Shown here piece by piece: positions 12,829 to 25,300 of a stretch of 64,000 nt of DNA. The notes below the pieces were generated by a model, which saw only the letters and a program-made list of their open reading frames with translations, did not search any database and was not told the DNA's origin. Origin of the DNA: Atrichornis clamosus (lineage: Eukaryota; Chordata; Aves; Passeriformes; Menuridae); the NCBI GenBank assembly GCA_013400975.1, contig WBMZ01008632.1, positions 62,001 to 126,000 of the forward strand, written 5' to 3'. Position 1 is the first letter of the stretch. The number at the start of each line of letters is the position of its first letter. Position numbers and translations under genes: made by a program.

Positions 12829-15800
12829 TTTTATAGTACACTACTTATGTTTAACACAAGGCAAAAAATGAACGCAAAAAGACAAGCTGAAGAAATTTTT
12901 ATCAAGATGGATGACGGTTCAAAAATGTAGGGAAGGAGAATATCTTACCATGTTTCCCTCACAACTCTTATTCCACATTTGTATTTCTGCCATTATAATC
13001 CAGCAAATGCCTATGGATAATATTCAAGTAATTATTATTATAGTTACCTGTTAAACACAAAGCATTGGCTTCATTTTTGATAGGAATATGAATTTGACTA
13101 ATAAAATTAATCTGACATCAATGATTTACAGGAAGTGGATTCAGAATTCATACCTGTAAAGGAAGCAGTTGATAGGATATCTATAGTGATCCTTGGCTTT
13201 ATAGTTTACTCCTGTACACATAAAATCTGCATACATGCTGAGGCTTGTGAGGATAATTTCAGTAGGATTCATCAGGATATAACATTTGATTTTAAAGTAT
13301 ATTGATGCCACTTTGAAATTGATATAATTATTCATAGAACCAGAACTCTCTCTTATATTCACAAAAAAATAATAGCTATAAGTAACTTTTCTTGTTCTAT
13401 ACAAGAGCAACTTGTCTTGAACTTTTATTTGAGTCCCAAACCTTGACCTTTTATAGAAGATGTGATAGTATTATTGGACTTATTTGAAATCTTAACTGAA
13501 AATAACGTTCATTTCCTGCTATTTCTCAGTTCTTAAGATACTAAAATAATGTACAACTCCATGGATATCCTTCAAATTTAGAGACCAATAGCAGCAATCT
13601 TTTTGCAAACATAATTAACATATATTCTCCTGATTACTTCTTTTACTTTTTGATGTAGGACAAACTACTGTCAGATTTTCTCCTCCAACTCCATGTTTTG
13701 TAGAAAGATAAGAAAGGCAACATAGATTTAATGAGAATGAATATACTGCAGTATTTCTAGAGCTCTAAGTCCCTGAACATATTTTTCTTAAGTACTAGTG
13801 CTGAATTTTGCCATTTCTTCATATTTTAAGCATACAAAGAATTCTGATGAAATGACAACAGTAGTGAACATAATTTAAATTCATTGGCAAGCTATTATAT
13901 TTAAGGTAACAAAAATAGCCACAGGGGTCTTTGCTTTCTGGGGACAAGCATTTCAAAAACACACTGAATTTTAACTGTCAAGGCCATATTCTGGCACACT
14001 CATAAGAGGTTCGATTTCTACAAAGTTATTAATCATCTCTTTCTATATGCTTTGCCAAAGTGATAATACACGACTACTAAGTAGCACAAGTGACAAATAG
14101 CATGTTGTTCCCTATTCACTGCTTATAGTTTTAAGCCCCTTCATTGTTCATGAGAGGTGGCAGACTGACAGTCTTGTAGGGTATTTGTTTACTATTATAA
14201 AGTATAAGCAGGACTGTGGCAATACACATTTTTTACCCCAAAAATACGCTTCTGAGGTGTTTGCTTTAGTGATCAAAGTCACATGTCATTTACATCAACT
14301 TAAAGGAAATTAATCTGTGACTGTGCCATGCTGGATATAATCTTCATTTGGCAAATAATATGGTCTAGAAACTAATTTAAGAATTTTGCCCATTCAGTGA
14401 TTGAACTCTCTTATCAACACTAGAGACTTCATAAACCAATGGAAGCAATAATTTGCAGTCTCTGTCCTTATTTTTTCTGGAGCCTTAATCCTTGATATTG
14501 GTTTTGCTCTTCATCTATTCACTTTAACCTTGAAAAGAAGGCTGCCAGTACAGATTATACAAACCAAAGAGATTTTAGAGTTTAGATAAGTAATAGTGTG
14601 TGATTTACTTATATGAAGATAAATTTCTTCACTCTAAGAGTAAACCTCCCTGTCTTCAAAATGCACTCTTGGTTCCTACCCAAGTGCTGCAGATCAGGCT
14701 TGCCTTAAATGTGGTGAATACCAGAGAGATACCCATATAGCAGTGCTGTAGGGCTATTCCAACTTTTGTCTGTACCTCACGAGGGGTTCTTGGCCCTCAC
14801 TTTATTATAACCCAGATACACTAGAAACAAACTGCTAAGTAGCATAATACTTTTTGAAAGAACAGAAAAGCCTTGCACAAGACAAAAAAATCTTTAGAGT
14901 TTTTCTGTCAATCTAGTTTTTTTCTGTGAAAAAATGAAATTTCATTTTTCTGCCTTCTCTCTGACCTTTCTTTCAAAATAAATGAGTACCAGACTATAGA
15001 GTGACATGTAAGAAGCAACACAGTTCCTACAGAAATAGTAGGCGTCTTTTTCTGAGAGGAGCAGATCAGATCAGCAAGCAGATGCCACCAATGAATATAT
15101 ACAGACACAGAAGTTTATATGGTCTTCCCTTTAATACACATAGAATATTCCTACATAGAATCCTATTAACCTTCTCTCAGAAGGTTGTCAGCAACCTGTT
15201 CACAACACAGATTGGATGCTCCATAAGGAATACACTGGGAATTCTCTATGCCATGTTATTCATGATGCTTCCTGCATCATCATATTAGGCTAAATCAGCA
15301 TTTTCAGAAAACAAGGGTAAACACTGAATCAAGATTAAATCCTCCTCAGCAAATTCTTTAGGTTTGTCGCAGGACCACAGAAAGACACAGCCTCTGAGGA
15401 GGCTGAATCACACTCATCTGCAGTTTGAGCATCCTCAGTTTTCATCTGGGGATGTGTCTTGGCAAGGCAACTTCACTTAAGCTGAATTTCACAACACTAT
15501 AGGTGAACAGCTCCTGCTATCAGAGTTCACACAGATATCTCTCAGGGCTGAGCGATAATACTTAGCTGAACCAACTCTTCTCTGGATAAACTATATTATT
15601 AATAACCCAAATAATAATAAGAAAAATAGAGAAAAATATAGATATGTACCTTTCCTACATTTTTCTTCAGGCTTTCTGAAGCAGTAAATCAATTTACAGC
15701 AGTGTGGAAATTTTCTGTACTATAATCAATAACACTTTAAAAAGTCAGCACTTTTTAGTGCTTAAGTAACTCAAAAAATCAGACGATTACAGACATCTCA

Positions 15801-16262
15801 AGGAAAAAAAAAAGGTTTCACTAGTTCCAAAAAATTTTATTTAAGAAATAGCATAATTAGGAGCAACTGAAAAATAAGCCTTGTACATTACTGTGTGTAA
15901 TGACTAAGCAAGACACAGCTTGCGCTGGCCATTTCAGAAAGATGTGTGGCAAGCTTACAGTAAGTATGTCAGGAAGCCCATGCTATTAAAGACCCAGATC
16001 AATCATTTACTAGGGTTCCAAATATGCACAAATGGGGCTTGTATTACACTGTCCATCTGCAGAAGGCAGTTTCTTCCATAACACTCAAGTATGAATTAAA
16101 ATTGCATGTCAGTTAATTCTTATGGCCTCTGAAATGCCAGGTCACAGCCTGGGATTAACTCCTAGGGTTAAGCAGAAGCCATCATGGGCTACTTTTCTTC
16201 TTCAGGGGTTACTTTTCTTCTTTCTTCTTGTATCTATTTCAGCCTGCTTAGTTAATACCATT

Positions 16263-16291
16263 AGTTAACCACTTTACTGTAGTTAACCACT
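16263..16291. repeat. Direct repeat of AGTTAACCACT
   Basis: The 11-base word AGTTAACCACT occurs at 16263-16273 and again at 16281-16291, an 18-base period. Just upstream (about 16187-16217) the word 'acttttcttctt' is also duplicated. GTTAAC is an HNF1 half-site type of word, but no function can be claimed. Confidence 0.6.
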
Positions 16292-18371
16292 GAGGAATGA
16301 ATTCATCTTCCTTCTGTAAGAATATTACAGCAATTGCTATCAGAACACATCTAATTTAATCTAACACATCTGCTAACCAAAAACATCAAGAATTGTGCCT
16401 GCAACTTCTCAGGTTCAAAATCATCTGAGATTTGCATCTTGATTTTTTTAGTAAGTATGCAGTCTTGTTTTACCTTTCCCTTACAGGTTGCAGAAGAACA
16501 CCTGCTCATGGCTTTGAGATCCAGTAGAGTCCTCTAAATGCAGCAATGGATGAACTTCTGCACTGCAGTACGAATAGCCAAGTTTCAGTTTTAGGAAACA
16601 TATTTTAGGAATGAAAACTTCGGCACACAACAATCTCTCACTGAATAGCACTTTCACTCTAGGAGACTGAGCAATTTTGTCTATGAACTTCAGCCTAAAT
16701 CCCATGGGTGACACTTTCTACATACTTCCTTAAAAACTACTTTTTCACATAGGCTTATAAGGTCATCACGTAACATTCAATAACACATAAGAGGCTTCAG
16801 TATCTTTTTTTAAGGTCAAAGTTAGAATAACAAAATTCTACTGTGAAAGAGAGCAAATTCATTCAGGTTAAACATTCAAATAAAAGCAGGTTCTGCAAAC
16901 AAACAGAAGGAAAGGTAAAAAACTCTGTTTGATGTAAGAATTGGAGGCAGTTCTGGACTCTGCACACTCTCTTCTAGTCACCACTGAGCATTATTCTGAT
17001 GTATGTAGAAGACTGATTATTTTATTGAAGTAATTAATCAAGTAATGACTACACTTGTGTGTTCAATTATAGTCTTTATGGTTGATTAATCTTTATAATA
17101 CATGTCATTACTGGCTCTATTTTTTTCCACCCAGGGCAAGGAAGGCCAATGTAAAAAATGAGAAGATAGCTATAACAAACTTGTACACTTGGAAGGTATG
17201 GTAACAATGTTAAAGACACATTTTTCAGTGTCAGAAATATTGGTTTGCTTACTGAAGCTGAAAAATAAAATGCACACTTGCTAAACATAAAATTCCTATG
17301 CAGTAACACCAACTTGCTTTTTAGACATTAAAAAGCAGCGGGTTTAATAGTCATAATGTACTTAAGCTTTCCAGAAAGTGTAGGGAAGGAAAGAAAGAAT
17401 GAAGCTTTCCATTTACTGCCTGATTTTACATTATCCATATTTGTTTCAGTAGCTCTGATTAAGGTGAGATAACTTTTCCTTTATCAAATGGTGGACTTGT
17501 AGATAGAGAAGAAAAGTAGTGTGCTAATACCACCATCTTCACAAGTGTGAAGGAAAATACAAAGCAAAAGAGATTACCCTACCAACACATCCAAGATGGA
17601 AAAAAAAAAGGAGGGTAAGTTCAAGAAACCATGATACTGCAGCCTTCAGTCACTTTCTCCTACCTGCCACCGAACAGATAAGGAGCTAGGGGACACACAT
17701 TTCGTACTACTTCACTACCTTCTCCTTCCACTCAGATATACCTCTCCCAGTTGAAGTCTGCTTTTAGTATGTTGGCTTAAGTTCTAAGTGGTTTTATTTC
17801 AAACTGGAGTCCTATTCATACAGATAGCTTAATTTGACTGATGGCCTAGGGAATATGGGCTGAAATCTGCATAAGCACAAGTCACACAGCATCATTACAT
17901 CATTGCAGCCACAAATTTCACTACCTTCACAATGCTTGCCCTTCAGTCCTCTTAGCCCTCCAGGTCAATAAAAAGCATGTATAAGTTTTAGCTCTGGCAT
18001 CTGTTCTAAGAGGTGACAGATAACGGAAAAGACTCAGATTTTCCAGCAGCAATAAAGTAACAAGTAATTAGACTCCAAGGGAAAAATGGTTGCTGCTTTT
18101 TTTAAAACCCCTATCTACCATATATATTAAATACTATTATCAGGTGCCCTCTCTTCTCACTACCAATTAAATAAGAAGAACAAAAAAAAAGCAAAAAGAG
18201 AAAAATCAGTCACTCAGTATTATGTATTATCAGATAGTCTCCCCACAAAAACGTTTCAGAAAGCTGTGTTATCTTTGTGTTTAAGATGCACTAGTAATTG
18301 CTAGATGTGAATGTCCTAAAAGAGAAAAAAAAATTGAAAAATAAAATAGGCATTTGTCAATGGATGAAGAC

Positions 18372-18386
18372 TAATTAATTAATTAA
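18372..18386. repeat. Short TTAA simple repeat
   Basis: TAATTAATTAATTAA, a minor simple repeat in otherwise unique AT-rich DNA. Confidence 0.8.
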
Positions 18387-19945
18387 GTCATCAGGATTCT
18401 TTCAGTTGGAATCATGCACTTTTGCCTGTAGAAGTTTATCTACTGAAGAATGAAATTTTGGGTTGACTGTACACTGTGAATTTTGCTGGAACTCCAAAGA
18501 CCTTCAGAGCCTTCAGGGAGTCCAGCCACTTCGGTATGTCTCTGTGAATAGCTGTGACCCTACCTAGGACAAAGACTTAATTTCCTCCCACCCAACCTTC
18601 CACAACAGCATTTTGCAAAGCAAAATTTTTGTCTATCTATGTGAGTACATACACTTGTATCTTAATTTCACTTTTGCTCTATGTTGTGTAGAGATGCTCA
18701 TCTCTCATATTGCTATAGTCTAATCCTGTAGTTGCATTTAACATGGAGTGGTGCACAAGTGAATTAAGCCCACAGAGAGGTCACAATTCCTTAGGACACC
18801 TCAGATAAATGGCTGAGTGAATCTGTAACCTGTCTGTGCCTTTATTTGTAGATGTGCACATGTAGCCTGGTCCACGCTGTGATAATGAACACTGATGGAT
18901 GAGTCAAATACTTTCTTCTGGTAGCAAGGGTGAGTGAGATGTCATCTCTCCTTCCCATCACAAATTAATTCTCTGCAAATGCACATAAGCATTGTCTGAC
19001 ATCTGTGAGGTCTTTTAGTCTAATGTTTCAGTCTAACACAGGAGCATATCAAGTGCATTGTACAATATGCAACAGGCCCAAAGCTTCCTGGAAAAACAGA
19101 GGCACCAAAGGCAGGGTGAGCTGTCATAGTATTCCATTTTTTTGTGGGGTCTCTCTCTGTCACACTCCACAGTCTCATTTTCATCAAAGCGAAGAGAACT
19201 ATGTTGCTCCATGACTCCAATCCATATGCTCATGACAAGGTTTGGCCAGCACACCCATCTGAGCATTATAAAGAGTCAATGGAGTATGCAGGCTATTAGT
19301 AAGAGATTTGCAGGATCTTTTAAGACACCACAGAGCTTCAGACTTCAGGCTAAAGACCTGCAACCTAGTCCCAAGTCAAAGATTATTACTGCTCCAGAAT
19401 GAATGAGTATTTCACAGCTCCTTGCAAAACTGTATAATTCCTGTCCTAGAAAGCTCTGCTTTAGCATCTGCCAACTTGGAGTCCAGGGAATTCTGTCTCC
19501 CCTAAACTTGCCTCTCCTGTGAAAACATGCTTCTATTCAGTCTGCCAAGTCAGTATAGTGCTTGACAATTAACATTTCAAGTGACAATTATTTCCAGCTC
19601 AGGAAGCTGTTAGCCAAACAGAAGGTTTACAGATAAAAAGACGTTAAAAAAAATGATCAGGCATTCACCAAAGCAAAATTATTGGCCCCAAAATTGAAGC
19701 ATGCTACTGTCATAACCTGTAAACTCTAATGGCTGAATCTATCCTGAGATTTATGATGTATTGTATTTACTACTGGAAAAGAAAGATAACTTCAAAGTAG
19801 TAGGTTAGAGAAGTTACTTCTTCAAAGTGACACTCTGGTGTTGATAAGTGTTCTCCACCTATGACAAAAATTGTGTTTATTCAGCTTACAAGTCAAAATT
19901 AATATTGTTCTCAGACCTACAGGATCAGTGAAGCTTATGGAGAGG

Positions 19946-19967
19946 AAAACAAACAAACAAAAAAAAT
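19946..19967. repeat. AAAC-type simple repeat followed by an A-run
   Basis: A few AAAC units run into a run of A. It could be an aged A-rich tail of a retrocopy, but no recognisable body lies next to it, so it is listed as a simple repeat. Confidence 0.6.
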
Positions 19968-22738
19968 ACCCAGTATCCTTCTGCTTCATAAATTATAAAC
20001 AACAACAGCCTGATAATAAAAAACAGTATGATCAGGGTCATCTTCATGTCGGCAATTTCAGAATGACAATAGATAGAGCCAAGAAGACAGGAGAGTTTGA
20101 TTTTCATAAAGTAGTCTGACCTTTCAGGGCTAAGAATAGCAGAAAACAAATGAAAAATAATTTGTAGTTTTGCTGGTAAACTAAGCATGACAAGGAAATA
20201 GCATAGGATGAATGTAACCTCAAAATGCTACATCTATCTATACACCTATCTGAATGCATCATTTTCTTCTACAAAGAAGAAAGTCCTTGCCAGCCTCTGG
20301 CTGACAGACTAGAAATCAAATTGCTACAATTTTGAAGCCTGCTTCTTTCATACTCAGAATTTTCTCTGCAATATAATACTTTAGTTTTAATTATAGGTTA
20401 AGCCGTTTTACAGACAAGTCTTACTATTACTTACACAATCAGGATTCATTTGTCAATGGTGTCCAGAAAAATCACAGTTGTTTCATTTGTCAGGTACTAC
20501 ATACTGTGAAAATGAAGGTACTAGTGAGGTTGCCTTAAAATATGAGCTCTATTACTTTTACCGTGTGCAGATTAAGGTTGTATCTATATTGCTTCTTAGG
20601 GTTAGCTTTGAGGTCATCCTCAAACAGCATGCTTTGCTCTTTCCCCTATCTGCACTGAATTTCAGAGCCTATACCTATGTCTTTCATATGATACTCTCTT
20701 ATTTCCACAGCGTGAGTCACTGCATTGTGCAGATTCCTTGCACGCTGCAAAACACAGCGCTTCCCCAAAAGCCTGTTTTAATTTCCATGTTTGCCTATAT
20801 CTATGGATAACAAAGAGGAAAGGGGATACAGAGGAACAGAAAAGCAACTGAGAGTTTGGAGTAATGGTGGCAGAGATTTTATGCTGAAGACCGCACAATA
20901 AGAGCAGATTTAAAACAAGAGGGCCGTGCAAGGAATTGGAGTTGTTCTCATGTGCAGGATTTAACCCTAAAATCTGAGAGATGAGCATATAGGTTTAAAA
21001 TGTAAAGATGTTCATGGCTTTGTTCTGGAGGATAAATTCTTAGCTCTTTTAAGTCAACAACAAAACTAATTTTTACTTCATTTGCATGAATAAGAGCATG
21101 AAAGACATTTGCCACAGGAGCAGTAATTTGCATCTAAGCATATGGATGCTCATATTCATAACTTGTGTGACTTTTATAGATGATGGTTTCTTAAATAATC
21201 AGTACTAGCATCTAGCTACTGTCTGAAATTGTTAATTTTATTCTTTTTTTAATGGTCTAGGTGTGCTGGCTACAGAGAAAATCCTGAAAATCCTGAAAAT
21301 GTTACAAAGTCTAAGTATTCCAGCACACATTAAATATTCTACAAAATAAGAAGAAGCCCTGCTTTACAAACTATAGTGTTTGGCTCACCATCCCTCAGCC
21401 CCTACACTGTTTTTGAAACAAAGTCCAGTAAAGTGATAAACTGCTGATAGGTACGCTTGAGGAACCCAGGGGTGAACACTGCTGCTACGTGTACAGGGTG
21501 GGGTAAGCACATACTGCTAACTTTGCAGACATTTGGGCTGCAGATTAAACAAAGAGAAAATGTTGTACAGTGCCCAAAGATTTGCAAGCTCTGACATCTC
21601 CTCAATACGTCCTGAGGAAGTACAGGATGAGTCCCCAAGGCTGAGCACTGTTATACCTTCCTAGAATCTTTGCCAGCTTCCTTACTCCTTTCTGTCTTAT
21701 TCTGCAAAACTTCAGCACCTCCCTTTATGCCTCTCTCATAGTGACCATGATGTCATGATACTAAGTTTTAGAAGTGCAGCTAAAATTATCATATTTTGAG
21801 TATTCCTGTCATTTATTTACCAATGTGTGTTCACATATGCATGCAAAAATATCTTTTCTTCCTACTGGCGCTATTAATCTCTTCATTGCATGTTATCAAA
21901 TTTCTATTTCTTGAAAGTTTTGAACATAACAAAGAAGTTGCAAAAAACCCAACAGAGGATATTAAAAGCTTCAGAATAATTCCTGAGAATTTACTCAGAC
22001 TGGAATAGGCAGCTATATCATATTGCAGCACACTTATGTAGACTGCTTCCTTCTTTAAACACTCGTCAGTTCTACATGGGGCCTGGGCATCTCACTGTCA
22101 GCACTATTTCTTGATATTCCTTTATATTCACCATCAGATATACTATGAATAATGCAAATAACAAGGTCATCTCATGGAAAATGCTGTTATTTAAGGTTTA
22201 CTACAGTAATCCTCTTCTTTCAGAAAGAAGATTTTGTCATTATTAGTGTCAACCATAGGTCACTTGAATATAAGACTTCATCAATGTCAATTAAACTCTA
22301 TGACCTTCAATAAAACAGTAGAATCAAAGTTAATTCAAATGCAAACAAATATCATTCTTTTCATCATTTAAACACCAGTTTTATCTAAAATTAATTTTTT
22401 CATATAATAAAAACAATGATCAATCTCATCAGAAAATTTCCTGATGGATTAAGGTATTAGACTTAAAATAACTGTAAATTATTTGTTGCAATTTTCCAAA
22501 TTAGCAAAGATTAACCACAGGTATCTGTCCAATTAACCTCTAAATGATTATTTGAATGCATTATAGTAAAATGTTTGATAAAACTATAATTCTTTATTGC
22601 AATAATTAAATGTATTTTCAGAATTTAAAATAATTGATCGTTTTATGAGCAATGCTATTTAAATCATACCAAATTTCAGGCTCTTTGTACAAGACTTTGG
22701 TATAACTTCATACATAAACCAAATTTATGAAAACTAAC

Positions 22739-23040
22739 CATCCTGGTTTTGGTATTTTCTTCATGCTAGCTAGTATGGGGCTGATTTGTGCTGTGGAAAC
22801 AGCTTTTATAATTCAGGGATGATTTAGTTACTGCTGAGCACTGCTTGCACAGCCTCAAGGCCCTTTCTGCTCCTTACCCCACCAGTGCTGGGGTGCACAA
22901 GGAGTTGGGAGGGGACACAGCCAGGGCAGCTGACCCCAACTGACCAAAGGGATATTCCATACAAAATGGTGCCATGATTGGTATATAAAGCAGGCAAAGA
23001 GGTGGAAAGGGAAGGATGTTCACAGTGATATCTTCTAGAC
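22739..23040 (-). mobile_element. Endogenous retrovirus LTR fragment, same group as 34812-35361
   Basis: Read on the minus strand, this contains 'tttatatacc', then 'tatggaatatccctttggtcag', then 'ggggtcagctgccctggctgtg', a 'cctcccaactccttgtgca' block, a GGTGGGGT block, 'gcagtgctcagcagtaacta', and an 'aaaaccagga' end. The same words occur in the same order in the plus-strand LTR at 34812-35361, and they are familiar from LTRs in bird genomes. The 3' LTR end is near 22739. The 5' half is missing beyond about 23040, so this is a 5'-truncated solo LTR. No internal retroviral genes adjoin it. Superfamily (ERVK, ERVL or ERV1) is not assigned. Confidence 0.8.
22982..22989 (-). promoter_or_regulatory. 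Probable U3 TATA box of the minus-strand LTR
   Basis: TTTATATA on the minus strand lies at the position equivalent to 35103-35110 of the other LTR copy, upstream of the shared 'tatggaat' block. In an LTR this would be the core promoter. Whether it is active today cannot be told from sequence. Confidence 0.4.
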
Positions 23041-25155
23041 AAGAATTTAGTCTGAAATAACAGATTTCAGATAATAATGTTTGTCAGTCTAAATTTAGAA
23101 GCCAGCTCCTACAACCAGTTACCCTCCCAGATAATAGTTGCTATTTCACCTCTAATTTTAATGCATCTGCAAAGGCTTTTAAAAAAATATCTAGATTAGT
23201 TTTGGTTGGGGTTTTTTTTCTGAAGTGTCTTTACATTTTTCTCATTCCCTTTAAGCTGGTTTAGAAAAGTTTATTTCATATAAAATTCTTCTATCTGGTA
23301 TGAAAGTTACAATGAAGGTTTAGGTATTCCCAGAGGAATGGGTAGGTGATGATATTCTTGAAATATCCAAGCTATGATGAAAGACATGATCTGAGGAAGA
23401 AGTTGGATTCAGTTATACTGATTTCTTAAATGTTATTTCCAGCAAAAAGGAGAAGGGAAAATAACTGAAGATATATGTATTTTAAGTTCTTATTACTTCT
23501 CCTCAAGATAAGATGTAGATACTATTTTAAACACAAAAAAAATTGTTCACTTTTGCATTTTCCTTGTGCTCCTTCTTCATACACTGACATCTTAGCTTAC
23601 CATCTCTCTGTTTCTGTTTCTAAATAAAATTTTACATGACAGTTAAGAACACAACACAGATAACAGCTGCAGCAGCAATTTACACTATAACAAGACAGCT
23701 GAAGTTACCACACAAAAATGCACAGATTCTTTTTGTGAAACAATCTGGAGTGCAAATTTAATGACCAAAAGCAGGACAAAACATGTGCTACCTTTGTTTC
23801 GAGAAAGGGCAGAGGGAACCATTGTTAGAAAGAAGCACTGAGTGTCTGAAGCAAAGAAAGCTGTTGAAACACACCTTGTTTATCCACACAGGATCTGACA
23901 AACGCACAGGTCACTACTGTGCCTGTTTACAAACAAAGCCCTTCCATTAATTGAATGCACATCTGTTGATCATTCAATTAGGATTAATGCGCATCTGCAT
24001 AAACTATGAAGCTCACGTATAAGAAAGATTTCCTCTGGGATTAAACATTTCCCAGGCCTGTAGAGAATGTTATGCTCTATACAGCTGCAATAAGTTGCTG
24101 AAGCCTTGGCCAACCACATGAAAGTGATTGTTAAATTTGTTAAAATAAGGATTTATTGACCAAAAATGCAGATGTCTACCTCTTAGCTCGCCACCTTGGA
24201 CTTCTTTTATGCTTACTTGAAAGAAAGTAGCATTCCAATAAAGTAATTTGTCTGAATGTAGATGTCTAAAATAAAGTAGGTGACTCATTCCCCCAAAATG
24301 CATATTTTATTCTATGTTCACAAAGGAACCTAGAAGTATCTAAGTGACAGATTTCTACCTGTCTCTACCATTCCAGAGGTCTAAACTAGGTGAGATGAAT
24401 CTCACCTTGTCTGTCTGGCTAGGTGAAAACTGTCCTTTAGGCATGACTCTGCTATTAGCACCTACAAACAGGGAATAAACTATTTATGACTAGACTGTTA
24501 AAAAGATATATATAAAGAGCAGAGAGTTGAGTTTAGATTGTATCACGTTCCAAAGACTTAGGTGGACTGTAAAGAAAGTGTAGGATATGCTGGGTTTAGG
24601 ATCTATTCCCATGATACAGCCTGAAAAATTGAGGGTTGGATGAGAGCAATGATCCTTGGCTAGGAACACTATGCAGTACTTGCCATCTTATTGCCCTAAT
24701 CGTGTAGAGGCTTGATAGCAGAATCATAAGAAAGAAAAATTGAGAGATAACCTATGTGCTAGACAGACATAAGCATGGAGTTTCTTTCCTTTTCTTTTTC
24801 TTTTCCCTCCCTATTCATCCCTTCCTTGCGTTCTCCTGGATTTTTTATCTATGTACATCTGTTTGTGTTCAGCTTAATTTAATTCACAGCAAGAAATGCT
24901 TGGGATAAGAAGCTGAATCCTAAGGTCACCCATTCCTTTGAACTGCTAGTCACTGGTGTTTGAAATGACAATCCCCAAATATTTGTTTCCAAGGCTGCCT
25001 GAAATGTTGTGTTTCTTAACAACTTGCATAGGCTTACTTGAGTGGTGGTCTGCTTTCCTGTACAAAGTCTTGGACAATTAAGATCCAGTGAAGTGATATT
25101 TGCTCGTAATTACTCTGAAATAATTGGCATATTAATTCACACAGCCAGTTCTGAA
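23041..25155. other. Unique DNA, no gene seen
   Basis: No gene or transposon recognised. It contains the motif-dense stretch at 23924-24000 described separately. Confidence 0.55.
23924..24000. promoter_or_regulatory. Candidate enhancer: inverted TAATTGAATG pair with FOX and E-box words
   Basis: Directly visible are a FOX-type TGTTTAC (23924-23930), an AACAAAG SOX/TCF-like word (23932-23938), and a perfect 10-base inverted repeat. Its arms are TAATTGAATG (23948-23957) and CATTCAATTA (23971-23980), with a 13-base spacer holding a CATCTG E-box. A GGATTA homeodomain-type word (23981-23986) and a second CATCTG (23992-23997) follow. An ATTAA ... TGCRCATCTG arrangement thus occurs twice. Dense mixed sites of this kind are typical of conserved developmental enhancers, but conservation is not shown here and the call is inference. 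Confidence 0.25.
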
Positions 25156-25300
25156 TTCATAGGATCATAGAGTCATAGAATGCTAGGAGGTTGGAATGGA
25201 CCTTAAAGATGGTCTATTCCCAACACCCCCCGTGCCATGGGCAAGGACACCTCCCACTAGATGAGGTTTGTCAAGGCCTTATCCAACCTGTTCACAGTCA
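25156..25300 (-). mobile_element. CR1 LINE 3' end
   Basis: Reading the plus strand, 'atcatagagtcatagaatg' is the reverse complement of the avian CR1 tail. It is followed by 'aggttggaatggaccttaaagat', then a 'ccatgggcaaggacacctcccactagatgaggtt' block and 'caaggccttatccaacctg'. These are the standard order of the CR1 3' untranslated end read backwards, so the element is on the minus strand. The match fades after about 25300, consistent with 5' truncation. A 108-codon open frame over it (25191-25517) is antisense to the repeat and is not a gene. Confidence 0.9.

Larger units (their letters stand above)
12829..22738. other. Unique AT-rich DNA, no gene seen
   Basis: About 10 kb with no recognisable gene, RNA or transposon. 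Local features are minor: short direct repeats around 16185-16291, a TTAA run at 18372, an AAAC-rich run at 19946, and overlapping short open frames on both strands at about 19005-19402. None has a recognisable domain. Confidence 0.55.

Noticed and set aside
17596..17616. ATG followed by a Lys-rich short frame and a strong GTAAGT donor, like a tiny first coding exon
   Set aside because: Seven codons over an A-run are too little to support a gene; no promoter or downstream exon could be tied to it.
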